From: CATOSK01 sp963665735
GTDB lineage: Bacteria > Chloroflexota > Dehalococcoidia > Lucifugimonadales > UBA3495
DNA length: 64,000 nucleotides
Assembly: GCA_963665735.1 (NCBI GenBank)
Contig: OY762444.1
Coordinates: 3,534,001-3,598,000 of the forward strand
Direction of reading: 5' to 3'
The position numbers and the translations under genes were made by a program. Shown in pieces: positions 43,006 to 50,990 of this stretch; the first letter of the stretch is position 1; each line of letters opens with the position of its first letter. A model generated the notes under the pieces. That model was not told the origin of the DNA. It saw only the letters and a list, made by a program, of their open reading frames with translations, and did no database searches.

Positions 43006-43046
43006 AACACTCTAAGCCTAACTTAAGATAAAAGGTTCCATCAACG

Positions 43047-44666
43047 TCAGGTTGCGGGCAGGGCTTCGGTGGGTTGTTGTTCGTCGGGGGTTTCTGCTAC
43101 GAAACCGTTTTCGGATTCGGGGGAAGGGGACATTTCTTCCGTTGGCTCCGGGGTTTCTGACGCGGATGGGAGTTGTTGGTTTTGCCAGAGGGCGGCTACT
43201 ACCTGCTGCACCAGTTCGTTGTCGCGGTTGAGGGTGAAGGTGCTGCGGCGGCGGTTGCGCCCGGTTTCCGGGTCTTTGTCGTTGTGGGCGCCGCGCTGGA
43301 AAACGCCGCCGGCGCCCAAGCTCCGCAGCAGGTTGGCAATGTAGGCGCGGGAGTGCATCGCCGCCCAATGCTGGAGGGCCTCTTCGTTCTCCGCGGCCAG
43401 GGCGTCCACCAGGGCCTGGTTGATTTCGTTGGCGAGGAAGTTAAAGGCGACGTGGCTGATGCCTTCCCGGTGTTCCAGGGTGTCGGCCATGATAATCAGG
43501 TCGCGCACCCGCTGGTGGTCCATGTCGTCGCCGGGGCCTGCGGGCAGTTCGATACCCTCGAGGCTGGCGGAGGGCAATTCCGGCAGTTCAATGGCTGGGG
43601 ATTCCGGTTCGGCGGCGGGTTCCGGTTCGGACATTCCTCCCCGTTTAGAAGGCCGCCGGTGGCTCCGGTGACTCCGGTGGGACTTGGGTCGGGCGGCCGG
43701 CTCCGGCTGGGGAGCATCCTCGGCGGGTTGTTCCGGTTCGGCGGAGGTTATGGCCGGGGCGTGGTCGGGTTCGTCGTGGGTTTCCGGATGGGCCTCCGGC
43801 GGGTCGGGTTCGTCGGCCAGCAACACCCAGTCCACCAGCCCGACAGTGACCAAGCGGACGCTGCCTTCCTGGGCCGCCCGCAGCATCAACTTCTTGAAAC
43901 CGGAAAAGCCTAACTTCTTTTCGTCGAAGTCGGGCATCCGGCGCATGACCCGCTGTTTCAGCGAGGTAAGCAGGGGGGTGCGCCCGGCCTGCCGCTCGGT
44001 GCGCACGATGTCCTCGATGGTGTGGATAACGTCGGCCAGGTTCTGGCGGGTCTGGCCGGCGGCGATGGGGCCGCGGTAAGGCCCGCGTTGGGCCGGAACC
44101 GGGGCGGGTTCGGGGCCGTGGTCGGAGTCAATGTCGGTGTCGTAAAGGATGAGGCCGTCCACCTGGTCGGCCAGGCGGCGGGAGGTGCTCCAGGAAACGC
44201 CGATGACGATGACCCGCTTGCCCATGCTGCGGAGGGCGTTGATGACGTGAATGAAGTCCGAATCGCCGGAAACCAGTACGTAGGTGCCGATGTTGGTGTA
44301 GGAGTGGGCGCACTCGATACAATCGGCGGTCATTTTAACGTCCACGCTGTTCTTGACGCGGGCGGTGCGGCCATAGTCGGAAGGCGACGCGCTGTAAGGC
44401 AGTCGGGTAGGCACGTACACGGGTTCAATGCCGGCGGCGTAGAGGGCCGGCGGGTCAATGGTGAACTGGCTGGCGCCGCGAAGTTCGGGGGCGCGGGTCA
44501 CCCAGTCGGCGTAAGCCTTGGCCACCACCACCCGCCCGTAGTTGGAGACTTCTTCCTTGAGGGCGGACAGGTTGGGGTCGCGGTGTCCCCCGGCCAGGCT
44601 GATTTTGAAGTTTTCCCAGTCTATGAACAGGGCTACGTCGTCGTTGAAATGTGCGGTAGATTCCAT
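43047..44666 (-). CDS. NYN-domain nuclease with LOTUS/OST-HTH domain
   Basis: In this 539-aa protein, residues 10-175 form a NYN (PIN-like) domain with acidic residues Asp16 (FIDWEN), Asp109/Asp115 and Asp135/Asp137 (SGDSDF). Residues about 205-290 contain the RNA-binding LOTUS/OST-HTH pattern (MPDFDEKKLGFSGFKKLMLR). A long Pro/Glu linker with a basic SHRSHRSHRRPSKRGG patch leads to a C-terminal helical domain (residues about 385-495), perhaps a second winged helix. It is probably an RNA-processing or RNA-surveillance nuclease. No ribosome site is clear. Confidence 0.85.
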   Translation of the reverse strand: MESTAHFNDDVALFIDWENFKISLAGGHRDPNLSALKEEVSNYGRVVVAKAYADWVTRAPELRGASQFTIDPPALYAAGIEPVYVPTRLPYSASPSDYGRTARVKNSVDVKMTADCIECAHSYTNIGTYVLVSGDSDFIHVINALRSMGKRVIVIGVSWSTSRRLADQVDGLILYDTDIDSDHGPEPAPVPAQRGPYRGPIAAGQTRQNLADVIHTIEDIVRTERQAGRTPLLTSLKQRVMRRMPDFDEKKLGFSGFKKLMLRAAQEGSVRLVTVGLVDWVLLADEPDPPEAHPETHDEPDHAPAITSAEPEQPAEDAPQPEPAARPKSHRSHRSHRRPSKRGGMSEPEPAAEPESPAIELPELPSASLEGIELPAGPGDDMDHQRVRDLIIMADTLEHREGISHVAFNFLANEINQALVDALAAENEEALQHWAAMHSRAYIANLLRSLGAGGVFQRGAHNDKDPETGRNRRRSTFTLNRDNELVQQVVAALWQNQQLPSASETPEPTEEMSPSPESENGFVAETPDEQQPTEALPAT

Positions 44667-45000
44667 TTGGCGGGAAATTTCCCAATCCCCTTAACAATAG
44701 ATATGTGCCAGTGTATTCCCCGGCCCGGAATTGCGTCAAGGAAGGGGGCGACACTGTTGGGATGATTGGGGTCTGGTTGTCGGTGGTCGGATTGACCGCC
44801 AGGCTCTAAAGCAAATGTTGAAATGATGGTTAATTTCCCCGTTCGCCCTGAGCTTGTCGAAGGGCCGCCCGTTCATGGTTCGACAAGCTCACCACGAACG
44901 TACTCCCGGTTTACCCACCAGCCCAAAGTTGATTGACCACTAGCCACTGGCGTTTGGCAACTGCTATGATTCTGTTCAGTCCAAGAATGGTTTTGCCAGT
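44667..45000. repeat. TTCGACAAGCTCACC repeat in a 334-base gap
   Basis: The stretch at about 44841-44903 is a nearly identical copy of the repeat at 3731-3791, pairing CCTGAGCTTGTCGAAGGG with GGTTCGACAAGCTCACC. It is followed by GATTGACCACTAGCCACTGG, the second shared short repeat. The rest shows no gene or clear promoter. Confidence 0.75.
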
Positions 45001-45543
45001 TTGCCGCCGTTAATCAACCGGCCCTGCCTTTTCGCCCTCCCCCTGCTGGTATCGTTGGCGCTGGCCTCCGTCGGCGTGGCCGAAGCCAACGGGCGGGCAA
45101 CCTTGCTGTTGTCACAGGCGCAAGGCCCTTACATTATAGACGTGAGCATCCTGCCGGCGGAGGCGGTGGTCAGCAACACGCATTTGAGCATCCTGCTGCG
45201 TTCTCTGGAAGGGGAGGATGTCTTGACCCGGGCGCGGGTGGAGATTTCGGCCACCGGCCCGACGGGTTCCAGCGACTTGGGGCCTATACCCGCTCCCAAC
45301 GACGTGGCTCCCCAGTTTTATGAGGCCACCATTCCCTTCGACCTGGAAGGCGATTGGGAGGTAAAGATAGCTGTCAATTCGGCACTGGGGCCGGAAACCT
45401 TGCTGGTTCCCATGTACGTGAACCCCGCCAGCGACAGCATCAACTGGATTTTGCTGGCTGCGTTGGGGGTGATGATAATAGCCGTCGGCGTCTGGACTTG
45501 GGATAGAGTCGCCGGACGTTCCCCCAAAAGAAGGCGGGCCTAA
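45001..45543 (+). CDS. YtkA/FixH-like exported membrane protein
   Basis: This 180-aa protein has an N-terminal signal sequence (LFALPLLVSLALASVGVAEA), a beta-sandwich domain (residues about 35-140; GPYIIDVSILPAEAVVSNTH) of the YtkA/FixH type, and a C-terminal membrane helix (INWILLAALGVMIIAVGVW) with a basic tail. The domain should face outward. Such domains occur in copper and cytochrome-oxidase-related proteins. The start is TTG 45001, and no better start is in frame. It opens a run of four genes with metal-binding features. Confidence 0.65.
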   Translation: MPPLINRPCLFALPLLVSLALASVGVAEANGRATLLLSQAQGPYIIDVSILPAEAVVSNTHLSILLRSLEGEDVLTRARVEISATGPTGSSDLGPIPAPNDVAPQFYEATIPFDLEGDWEVKIAVNSALGPETLLVPMYVNPASDSINWILLAALGVMIIAVGVWTWDRVAGRSPKRRRA

Positions 45544-45544
45544 C

Positions 45545-45605
45545 CAGTGGTTGGTGATTAGTTGTCGGTGTCCAGCGAAAATCCACTAGCCAATAGCCAC
45601 TATCC
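45545..45605. repeat. TTAGTTGTC / CACTAGCCAATAGCCACT short repeats
   Basis: This is a block of CACTAGCC-type short repeats between the YtkA-like gene and the His-rich gene. It is related to those at 3619-3850 and 44925-44950 and is read through by the upstream part of the next open frame, which is why I start that gene later. Confidence 0.5.
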
Positions 45606-45627
45606 GCCGGCAGTCGGTTGGGGGTAC

Positions 45628-46032
45628 GTGGCGCGCTGCTGGTTGATTGCCGTTGCGCTGCTGGGGCTGCTGCTGCCCGGCGTTGGCCCGCTGGTGGACC
45701 ACCACTTCGTCGAAAGACATTACCACCACGGCCACTTATTCCTGGGACAAGGCGGCCAGAGACAGGTTGACCACGTTCACAACTACGGGTTGGCCCACCG
45801 GCACCCGGCGGCCCTCCCCGGCGGGGTTGCCTACCCCGGCGGCGAGGACGTGGTGTTTCTGTCCTCTGCCGATGCGGCTGGCGCCGGGCCGGTGTTTCTG
45901 CCGGGCCTGTCCATGAACCTGGATGGGGTCTTTGACGCCGGCGGCGGGCCGTTGCTGCTGCACTTCTCCGCCGAAAACCTGCTGCCCCCTGAAGGGTTGG
46001 TGGGTCTCCCCAAGAAACCGCCGAGAGGGTAG
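45628..46032 (+). CDS. His-rich exported or membrane-anchored protein
   Basis: This 134-aa protein has one hydrophobic N-terminal segment (CWLIAVALLGLLLPGVGP) and then ten histidines within about 45 residues (DHHFVERHYHHGH, DHVHNYGLAHRH), a dense potential Zn/Cu/Ni site. A Gly/Leu-rich C-terminal part follows. Unknown family. GTG 45628 follows TTGGGGG and is chosen because the frame upstream is repeat sequence. It lies between a YtkA-like and a cupredoxin-like gene. Confidence 0.5.
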   Translation: MARCWLIAVALLGLLLPGVGPLVDHHFVERHYHHGHLFLGQGGQRQVDHVHNYGLAHRHPAALPGGVAYPGGEDVVFLSSADAAGAGPVFLPGLSMNLDGVFDAGGGPLLLHFSAENLLPPEGLVGLPKKPPRG

Positions 46033-46115
46033 GGGCGGCCCTTGTGGTTGCCCGATGCGGGCGGGTACAAGACCCGCCCGTGCATCCCCAAAACGGATTT
46101 TTGGAGGGACTACCC

Positions 46116-47282
46116 TTGCGAAAGAATAGTTTATGGCTGCTGGCCGGCCCTTCGGCTGCGCTCAGGACAGGCCTGTTGTTGCTGTCCGGGCTGGCCGCGC
46201 TGACATTGGCCTGCGCCAGTCCCGAGGCGCAGGAAGTTGAGATCCCGGTGGTTTTTGAGAACGGGGCGCTTTCCCCGGAGACGATTCGGGTTACCCAGGA
46301 CGACTTGATAACCCTGAAGGTGCAAAGCGACGCCGCCGGCACGCTGCATCTGCACGGGTATGACCTCTCCCAGGACGTTGCGCCCGGCGAAACTGCCGAT
46401 TTCATGTTTGCCGCCGACGCCACCGGGCGTTACAAGGTGGCGTTCCACTACCCGGGGGCTGGTGGAGCCGGCCATCACGGCACGGGCGGGAGTTCCGGGG
46501 GCGGAGGCCACAGCCCGGCGGAGTCGGAAATTCCCATGAACATTGACATTGGGGTTGAACCGGACAAGCTGGGCGGCGTCAACGTGGAAATCATCACCGA
46601 CGGGTTCCGGTTTGCGCCGGAAGAGGTCAACCAGGAAAATACGCCGGGGGCGGGTCATGCGCATATATACGTTGACGGTGTAAAACTCAACCGGGTTTAT
46701 GGCCAGCATTACCACCTGGAAGGGTTGGAGTTGGGGCCTCGGGAAATCAGCGTCGTCCTGAACGATAATCAGCACGGCGAGTTGATGATGGACGGCCAGC
46801 CCCTGGAAGCCAAAACCACCTTTCAGGCGGTAGAGTTGGGATACATGGTAAATCCCGACCCGCAGCCGGTGGAGGCGAAGTCGGCCATGTCCTTGGAAGT
46901 GATGGCCCACCCGGATGCCTTGGGCGGCTACAATCTGCAAGTGATTCCCGCCGGGTTCCGGTTCGCCGGGAGCAAGGCGGGGGCTGCCCACGTTGCCGGG
47001 GAAGGTCACGCCTACGTCAGCATTGACGGGGAGCATCACCGCCGGCTTTATAGCGACTGGCTGAAAATGCCGGCGTTGGAGCCGGGGATGCGGGAAATTA
47101 CCGTCGCCCTGGCCAACAACGCTTACCAGCCGTACCATTGGCAGGGCCGTCCGGTGGCGGCGACGATTACCGTCCACGCGGAACCGCCGGCGGAGGACAC
47201 GGGGGGCCATGACCACGGGGGCAGTTCTTCGGGGCAGGAAACGGAGGTTGACGTTGGGTATCTGGAAGTTTTGCCGCGTTGA
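46116..47282 (+). CDS. cupredoxin-like lipoprotein with duplicated metal-binding domain
   Basis: This 388-aa protein starts at TTG 46116, after GGAGGG. The lipobox LTLAC ends at Cys33, giving a membrane-anchored lipoprotein. Residues about 40-110 are a cupredoxin-like domain (HLHGYDL, FHYPG). Two homologous His-rich domains follow (GHAHIYVDG...GQHYHLEG and GEGHAYVSIDGEHHRRL), with a GGHDHGG tail. Copper binding outside the membrane is likely. Residues 11-19 of the signal peptide are encoded by a dispersed repeat (CCCTTCGGCTGCGCTCAGGA), an unusual origin. Confidence 0.7.
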   Translation: MRKNSLWLLAGPSAALRTGLLLLSGLAALTLACASPEAQEVEIPVVFENGALSPETIRVTQDDLITLKVQSDAAGTLHLHGYDLSQDVAPGETADFMFAADATGRYKVAFHYPGAGGAGHHGTGGSSGGGGHSPAESEIPMNIDIGVEPDKLGGVNVEIITDGFRFAPEEVNQENTPGAGHAHIYVDGVKLNRVYGQHYHLEGLELGPREISVVLNDNQHGELMMDGQPLEAKTTFQAVELGYMVNPDPQPVEAKSAMSLEVMAHPDALGGYNLQVIPAGFRFAGSKAGAAHVAGEGHAYVSIDGEHHRRLYSDWLKMPALEPGMREITVALANNAYQPYHWQGRPVAATITVHAEPPAEDTGGHDHGGSSSGQETEVDVGYLEVLPR

Positions 47283-47493
47283 TGGGTGTTGTGAAAGTCC
47301 TTCCTTCGCTCCTTAGCCAACAGGGCGCCACCTACATCCCTTCGGCTTGGCTCAGGGCAGGCTCTAACCCTCCCCCTAGTAGGGGGAGGGGATTTATCAC
47401 GCACCCTCCAAGGGTGATGGTTGTGGATTCCCGCGAAAGCGGGAATGACGGTAGAGGGCGGGAATGGCGAAATATGAAAGCGATGACACCGCC
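47280..47493. mobile_element. MITE-like element after the cupredoxin gene
   Basis: The element runs from TGATGGGTGTTGTGAAAG, overlapping the stop codon, to GCGATGACACCGCC. Inside are CTTCGGCTTGGCTCAGGGCA, a CCCTCCCC...GGGGAGGGG stem-loop and CCCGCGAAAGCGGG. It is followed after a few bases by a second element. Confidence 0.55.
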
Positions 47494-47496
47494 TGC

Positions 47497-47660
47497 TAGG
47501 GGGTGTCGTCACATTGACCGTCATACCGGCGTAGGCCGGTATCCAGGATTCCTTGCCCACACGGAGGTTGTCGTATGCTTGGGATTTCTGGATTCCGGCT
47601 TTCGCCGGAATGACGGTAGAGGGCGGGAATGACGAATCATGAAATTAACGACACCGCCGG
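47497..47660. mobile_element. second MITE-like element
   Basis: It begins TAGGGGGTGTCGTCACATTG and ends AAATTAACGACACCGCC. It contains GGCGTAGGCCGGTATCCAGG and CCGGCTTTCGCCGG palindromes. With the preceding element it fills most of the 428-base gap. No gene is seen. Confidence 0.6.
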
Positions 47661-47710
47661 CCAACTTCAGACGGCGGGGTTCCCCAATGGTAACGGGGTA
47701 AACGGGTGAT

Positions 47711-49252
47711 ATGGACAAGCTGAAACCGGCGCTGTTGTTGGCGTCCGCCGTGGTTGCCTTGGGGGTTGGGCCGGCCTATGCCCACGGCATTGGAGACCGT
47801 TATGATTTGCCGCTGCCGTTGAGTTTCTTCGTCGTGGGCGGAGCGGCGGCGGTGGTCTTGTCCTTCGTCCTGGTGGGGCTGGTGGTCAGGGGCGAGTCGC
47901 GGGCGGTGGGCTACCCGCGGTTCAACCTCTTCCGTTATTCCTGGATCGAGTTTGTCCTCAGCGGGCCGTTCCTCTGGCCGTTGAAGATTCTGGGGGTCTT
48001 TCTGCTGTGGCTGGTTATCGCTACAGCATTAACCGGGACTGACAGGCCGGCGGGCAATTTCAGCCCCACCTTTATCTGGGTGGTCTGGTGGGTAGGCCTG
48101 GGGTTTTTCGTTGCGCTGTTCGGCAACCTTTGGGCGGTGGTCAACCCGTGGAAAACGCTGTTTACCTGGGCCGAAGGGATGTACCGTTGGGCTTTCCCGG
48201 ACAAGCAGTTCGGGTTGGGTCGGGAAATGCCGGCCCATTGGGGAATCTGGCCGGCGGCAATCCTGTTTTTCTGCTTTGCCTGGGTGGAAAACTCGGAAAT
48301 AAACAACCCGCGGGATTTGGGCTGGTTCGCGGTGGGGTACAGCGTCATAACCTGGGCGGGAATGTTTATCTTCGGGAAACAGGAATGGCTGAGGCGGGGA
48401 GAAGTTTTTTCGCTGGTGTTCGGGCTGTTTGCCAGGTTCTCGGTGACGGAGGTTCGGGTTCCGTCGGCGGGGGACTGCCGGGAATGTTCGTCGCCCGATT
48501 GCCGCAACGAGGACGGGGATTGCGTTGACTGTTACGAATGTTTTGAGTACGCCGAAAGACGGGAGTTCAACCTGCGCCCCTTGGGGGTGGGCCTGGGCAA
48601 CGCCGAGGCGATTGACAAGAGCTACGTTGCCCTGGTGATTATGCTGCTGGCGTCGGTCACTTTTGACGGATTCAGCGCGACGCCGGAATGGTTCCACGTG
48701 CAGAGCTTTTTCATAACGCAGTTCCCGGAGTTGACCAACAGGTATCTTAACGGGATAACCATTGCCAACACCCTGGGGCTGATTGGGTTTCCGCTGGCGT
48801 TTCTGGGGCTGTACGGGGCGTTCTGCTGGTTGATGTATCGGATGGCGGGGGAACGGCCACCGGCGACGGGCGCGCTCATGGCAGGCTTTGTTTTGTCGCT
48901 GATTCCCATAGCATTGGCGTATCATTACGCCCATTACCTCGGCTATTTGCTGATACAGGGGCAGTTGATAATAACGCTGGCGTCGGACCCTTTCGGGTAC
49001 GGGTGGGACTTGTTCGGCACGGCGGACTACACCATCAACATCCGGGTGGTCACGGCCAGGTTCATCTGGGTGTTTTCGGTCCTGGCGATTGTGGCCGGGC
49101 ATATCGTAGCGGTTTACCTGGCCCACATTCGCGCCATGCGATACTATCCCAGCCGGGCGCTGGTGTTGAAGAGCCAACTGCCGATGCTGGGGTTGATGGC
49201 TCTTTACACCGTGGTAAGCCTTTGGATTATTTCCCGGCCCATCACCGAGTAG
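47711..49252 (+). CDS. large polytopic membrane protein (FedA/fenitrothion hydrolase-like)
   Basis: This 513-aa protein has a signal-like start ending AYAHGIGDRYDLPLP, a hallmark of a family often annotated as fenitrothion hydrolase on thin evidence. About eleven to twelve membrane helices follow. A hydrophilic loop near residues 255-278 carries six cysteines (CRECSSPDC, then CVDCYEC), suggesting a metal or Fe-S site. His residues in AYHYAHYLGY and AGHIVAVYLAH sit near membrane ends. With the three genes before it, a metal-handling or respiratory role is more likely than pesticide hydrolysis. Confidence 0.6.
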   Translation: MDKLKPALLLASAVVALGVGPAYAHGIGDRYDLPLPLSFFVVGGAAAVVLSFVLVGLVVRGESRAVGYPRFNLFRYSWIEFVLSGPFLWPLKILGVFLLWLVIATALTGTDRPAGNFSPTFIWVVWWVGLGFFVALFGNLWAVVNPWKTLFTWAEGMYRWAFPDKQFGLGREMPAHWGIWPAAILFFCFAWVENSEINNPRDLGWFAVGYSVITWAGMFIFGKQEWLRRGEVFSLVFGLFARFSVTEVRVPSAGDCRECSSPDCRNEDGDCVDCYECFEYAERREFNLRPLGVGLGNAEAIDKSYVALVIMLLASVTFDGFSATPEWFHVQSFFITQFPELTNRYLNGITIANTLGLIGFPLAFLGLYGAFCWLMYRMAGERPPATGALMAGFVLSLIPIALAYHYAHYLGYLLIQGQLIITLASDPFGYGWDLFGTADYTINIRVVTARFIWVFSVLAIVAGHIVAVYLAHIRAMRYYPSRALVLKSQLPMLGLMALYTVVSLWIISRPITE

Positions 49253-49274
49253 GGGTCGGGTTGATTGGGGGTTA

Positions 49275-49340
49275 GGGACTTGGATTCCCGCTTTCGCGGG
49301 AATGACGGTTGGGGGCGCGGGAATTGACGGTTGGGAGGGG
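49275..49340. repeat. CCCGCTTTCGCGGG palindromic repeat
   Basis: One repeat copy lies just before the SDR gene, with a second partial GGGAATTGACGG end; no gene. Confidence 0.65.
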
Positions 49341-49383
49341 AAGTGAAGGTTGAAGAACAGGAGCAGATTCAAGGAGGGGGAAG

Positions 49384-50211
49384 ATGGTTCAACGGAAGGG
49401 CAGGTTGGAAGGGAAGGTGGCGATTATTACCGGGGCCGGTTCCAGCGGGCCGGGAGTGGGCAATGGCAAGGCGGCGGCGGTCTTGTTCGCGCGGGAAGGG
49501 GCCAAAGTCCTGCTGGTGGACGCCGTGGCGGAACGGGCCGAGGAAACCCTGGCGATGATTGAGTCGGAAGGCGGCGATGCGTCGGTTTTCCAGGCCAACG
49601 TGATTAACGCCGAGGAATGTCGCTTGATGGTGGATACCTGTATGGAGCGGTACGGCCGGCTGGACATTCTGGACAACAACGTGGGCATTTCCCGGCGGGG
49701 CACCGTGGTGGAAATCAGCGAGGAAGATTGGGACTACGTGATGGCGGTCAACGTCAAGAGCATCGTCCTTTGCAGCAAGTACGCCATTCCCCGGATGATT
49801 GAAAGCGGCGACGGCGGCTGCATCATCAATATCTCCTCCATAGCCGGGTTGCGCGCCCACAGCAGTACGCCCTACACGGCCTCCAAAGCGGCGGTAATCG
49901 GGCTGACCATGACAATGGCCGCCGACCACGGCCCGGAGGGTATCCGGGTCAACTGCATCGCGCCGGGGCTGGTCTATTCGCCGATGGTTGCGCCGCGGAT
50001 GGACGACGACCTGCGCCAGATACGGCAGAACGCCGCGCCGCTGCGCACCGAGGGCGATTCCTGGGATATTGGCTATGCGGCCCTGTACCTGGCCAGCGAC
50101 GAGGCCCGCTGGGTCAACGGGGTTACGCTGCCGGTGGACGCAGGATTGACCGCCCTATCGCCAGTGACCTATCAGACCTTGGCCCAGCAGCAGTACCAGC
50201 GGATGGGCTAG
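49384..50211 (+). CDS. short-chain dehydrogenase/reductase
   Basis: This 275-aa NAD(P)-dependent SDR has an unusually long glycine loop (TGAGSSGPGVGNGKAAAVLF), about six residues longer than the common TGxxxGIG. NNVGISRRG and INISS follow, with catalytic Tyr and Lys in YTASKAA. It should oxidise or reduce an alcohol/ketone. GGAGGGGGAAG precedes the ATG. A second SDR with a different long glycine loop lies 0.8 kb downstream. The TAG stop coincides with the start of a MITE-like element. Confidence 0.9.
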   Translation: MVQRKGRLEGKVAIITGAGSSGPGVGNGKAAAVLFAREGAKVLLVDAVAERAEETLAMIESEGGDASVFQANVINAEECRLMVDTCMERYGRLDILDNNVGISRRGTVVEISEEDWDYVMAVNVKSIVLCSKYAIPRMIESGDGGCIINISSIAGLRAHSSTPYTASKAAVIGLTMTMAADHGPEGIRVNCIAPGLVYSPMVAPRMDDDLRQIRQNAAPLRTEGDSWDIGYAALYLASDEARWVNGVTLPVDAGLTALSPVTYQTLAQQQYQRMG

Positions 50212-50338
50212 GGCGTGTCGTCATATTCCAACTCCATACCGGCGCAGGCCGGTATCCAGGAAACCTTGCCTTCCAGTATGGTGTTCGGGGCTGGGACTTT
50301 CTGGATTCCGGATTTCGCCGGAATGACGATACACCCTG
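50209..50338. mobile_element. short MITE-like element
   Basis: It begins TAGGGCGTGTCGTCATATTCC at the SDR stop codon and ends GACGATACACCC. It contains GGCGCAGGCCGGTATCCAGG and an imperfect CCGGATTTCGCCGG palindrome. Confidence 0.55.
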
Positions 50339-50370
50339 CCCCAAGTCATCAACCCCAATGAGTTGCGCTG

Positions 50371-50799
50371 CTAGACAATAGCCACCAGTTCAATATCGAA
50401 GGTCAGGGCTTTGCCGGCCAGGGGATGGTTGGCGTCCATCTTGACCTTTTCGTCGTCTATCGCCGTAACGGTTACTTCAATAAGGCGGCCGCTGGAATGA
50501 CGGCTTTGCAGGCGCAGCCCGATTTCCAGGGGCATATCCGGGGGCAGTTCCGAGCGGTCAACGTCGAAAACGCCGTCGGGTTGGTGGGGGCCGTAAGCCT
50601 GCTCCACCGGGATGTTGACCGTCTTGGTCTGGCCGATTTCCATGCCCTCGACGCCGTTCTCAAAGCCGGGAATGACCTGGCCATCGCCGACGGTAAATTC
50701 CAAGGGTTCGCCCCCTTGGGATGAGTCGAAGACGGTGCCGTCGTCCAGCTTGCCGGTGTAGTGGACCTGGACCTTGTTTCCCTTTTGGGCGGTGGGCAT
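50371..50799 (-). CDS. FKBP-type peptidyl-prolyl isomerase (SlyD-like)
   Basis: This 142-aa protein has the FKBP opening VHYTGKLDDGTVFDSS, then GDGQVIPGFENGVEGMEIGQ, an insert-in-flap region (residues about 68-120) and NHPLAGKALTFDIEL at the end. It matches SlyD-type FKBPs but lacks their His-rich tail. It catalyses proline isomerisation and acts as a chaperone. It is convergent with the SDR gene upstream and divergent from the next SDR. Confidence 0.93.
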   Translation of the reverse strand: MPTAQKGNKVQVHYTGKLDDGTVFDSSQGGEPLEFTVGDGQVIPGFENGVEGMEIGQTKTVNIPVEQAYGPHQPDGVFDVDRSELPPDMPLEIGLRLQSRHSSGRLIEVTVTAIDDEKVKMDANHPLAGKALTFDIELVAIV

Positions 50800-50864
50800 A
50801 GTTGACTCCTTTTATTTGCCGGGGATTATACCCTACCGGCGGCAGGGACGCCCGGCGTGGCGCC

Positions 50865-50955
50865 GTCATTCCCGCCAATCAGCAAGGCCAGACGCAAGGC
50901 AACGTCCTTGAGGGCAAGAAATTCTGGATACCGGCCTTCGCCGGTATGACGGTTA
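50865..50955. repeat. GGCCTTCGCCGGTATGACGG repeat before SDR 2
   Basis: One repeat copy (about 50920-50952) preceded by TCATTCCCGCC lies immediately upstream of the SDR leader, leaving only 35 bases for its ribosome site. Confidence 0.6.
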
Positions 50956-50990
50956 TTCGGGTGAAAAACCTGTTTCGAGGAGGACAAGCA

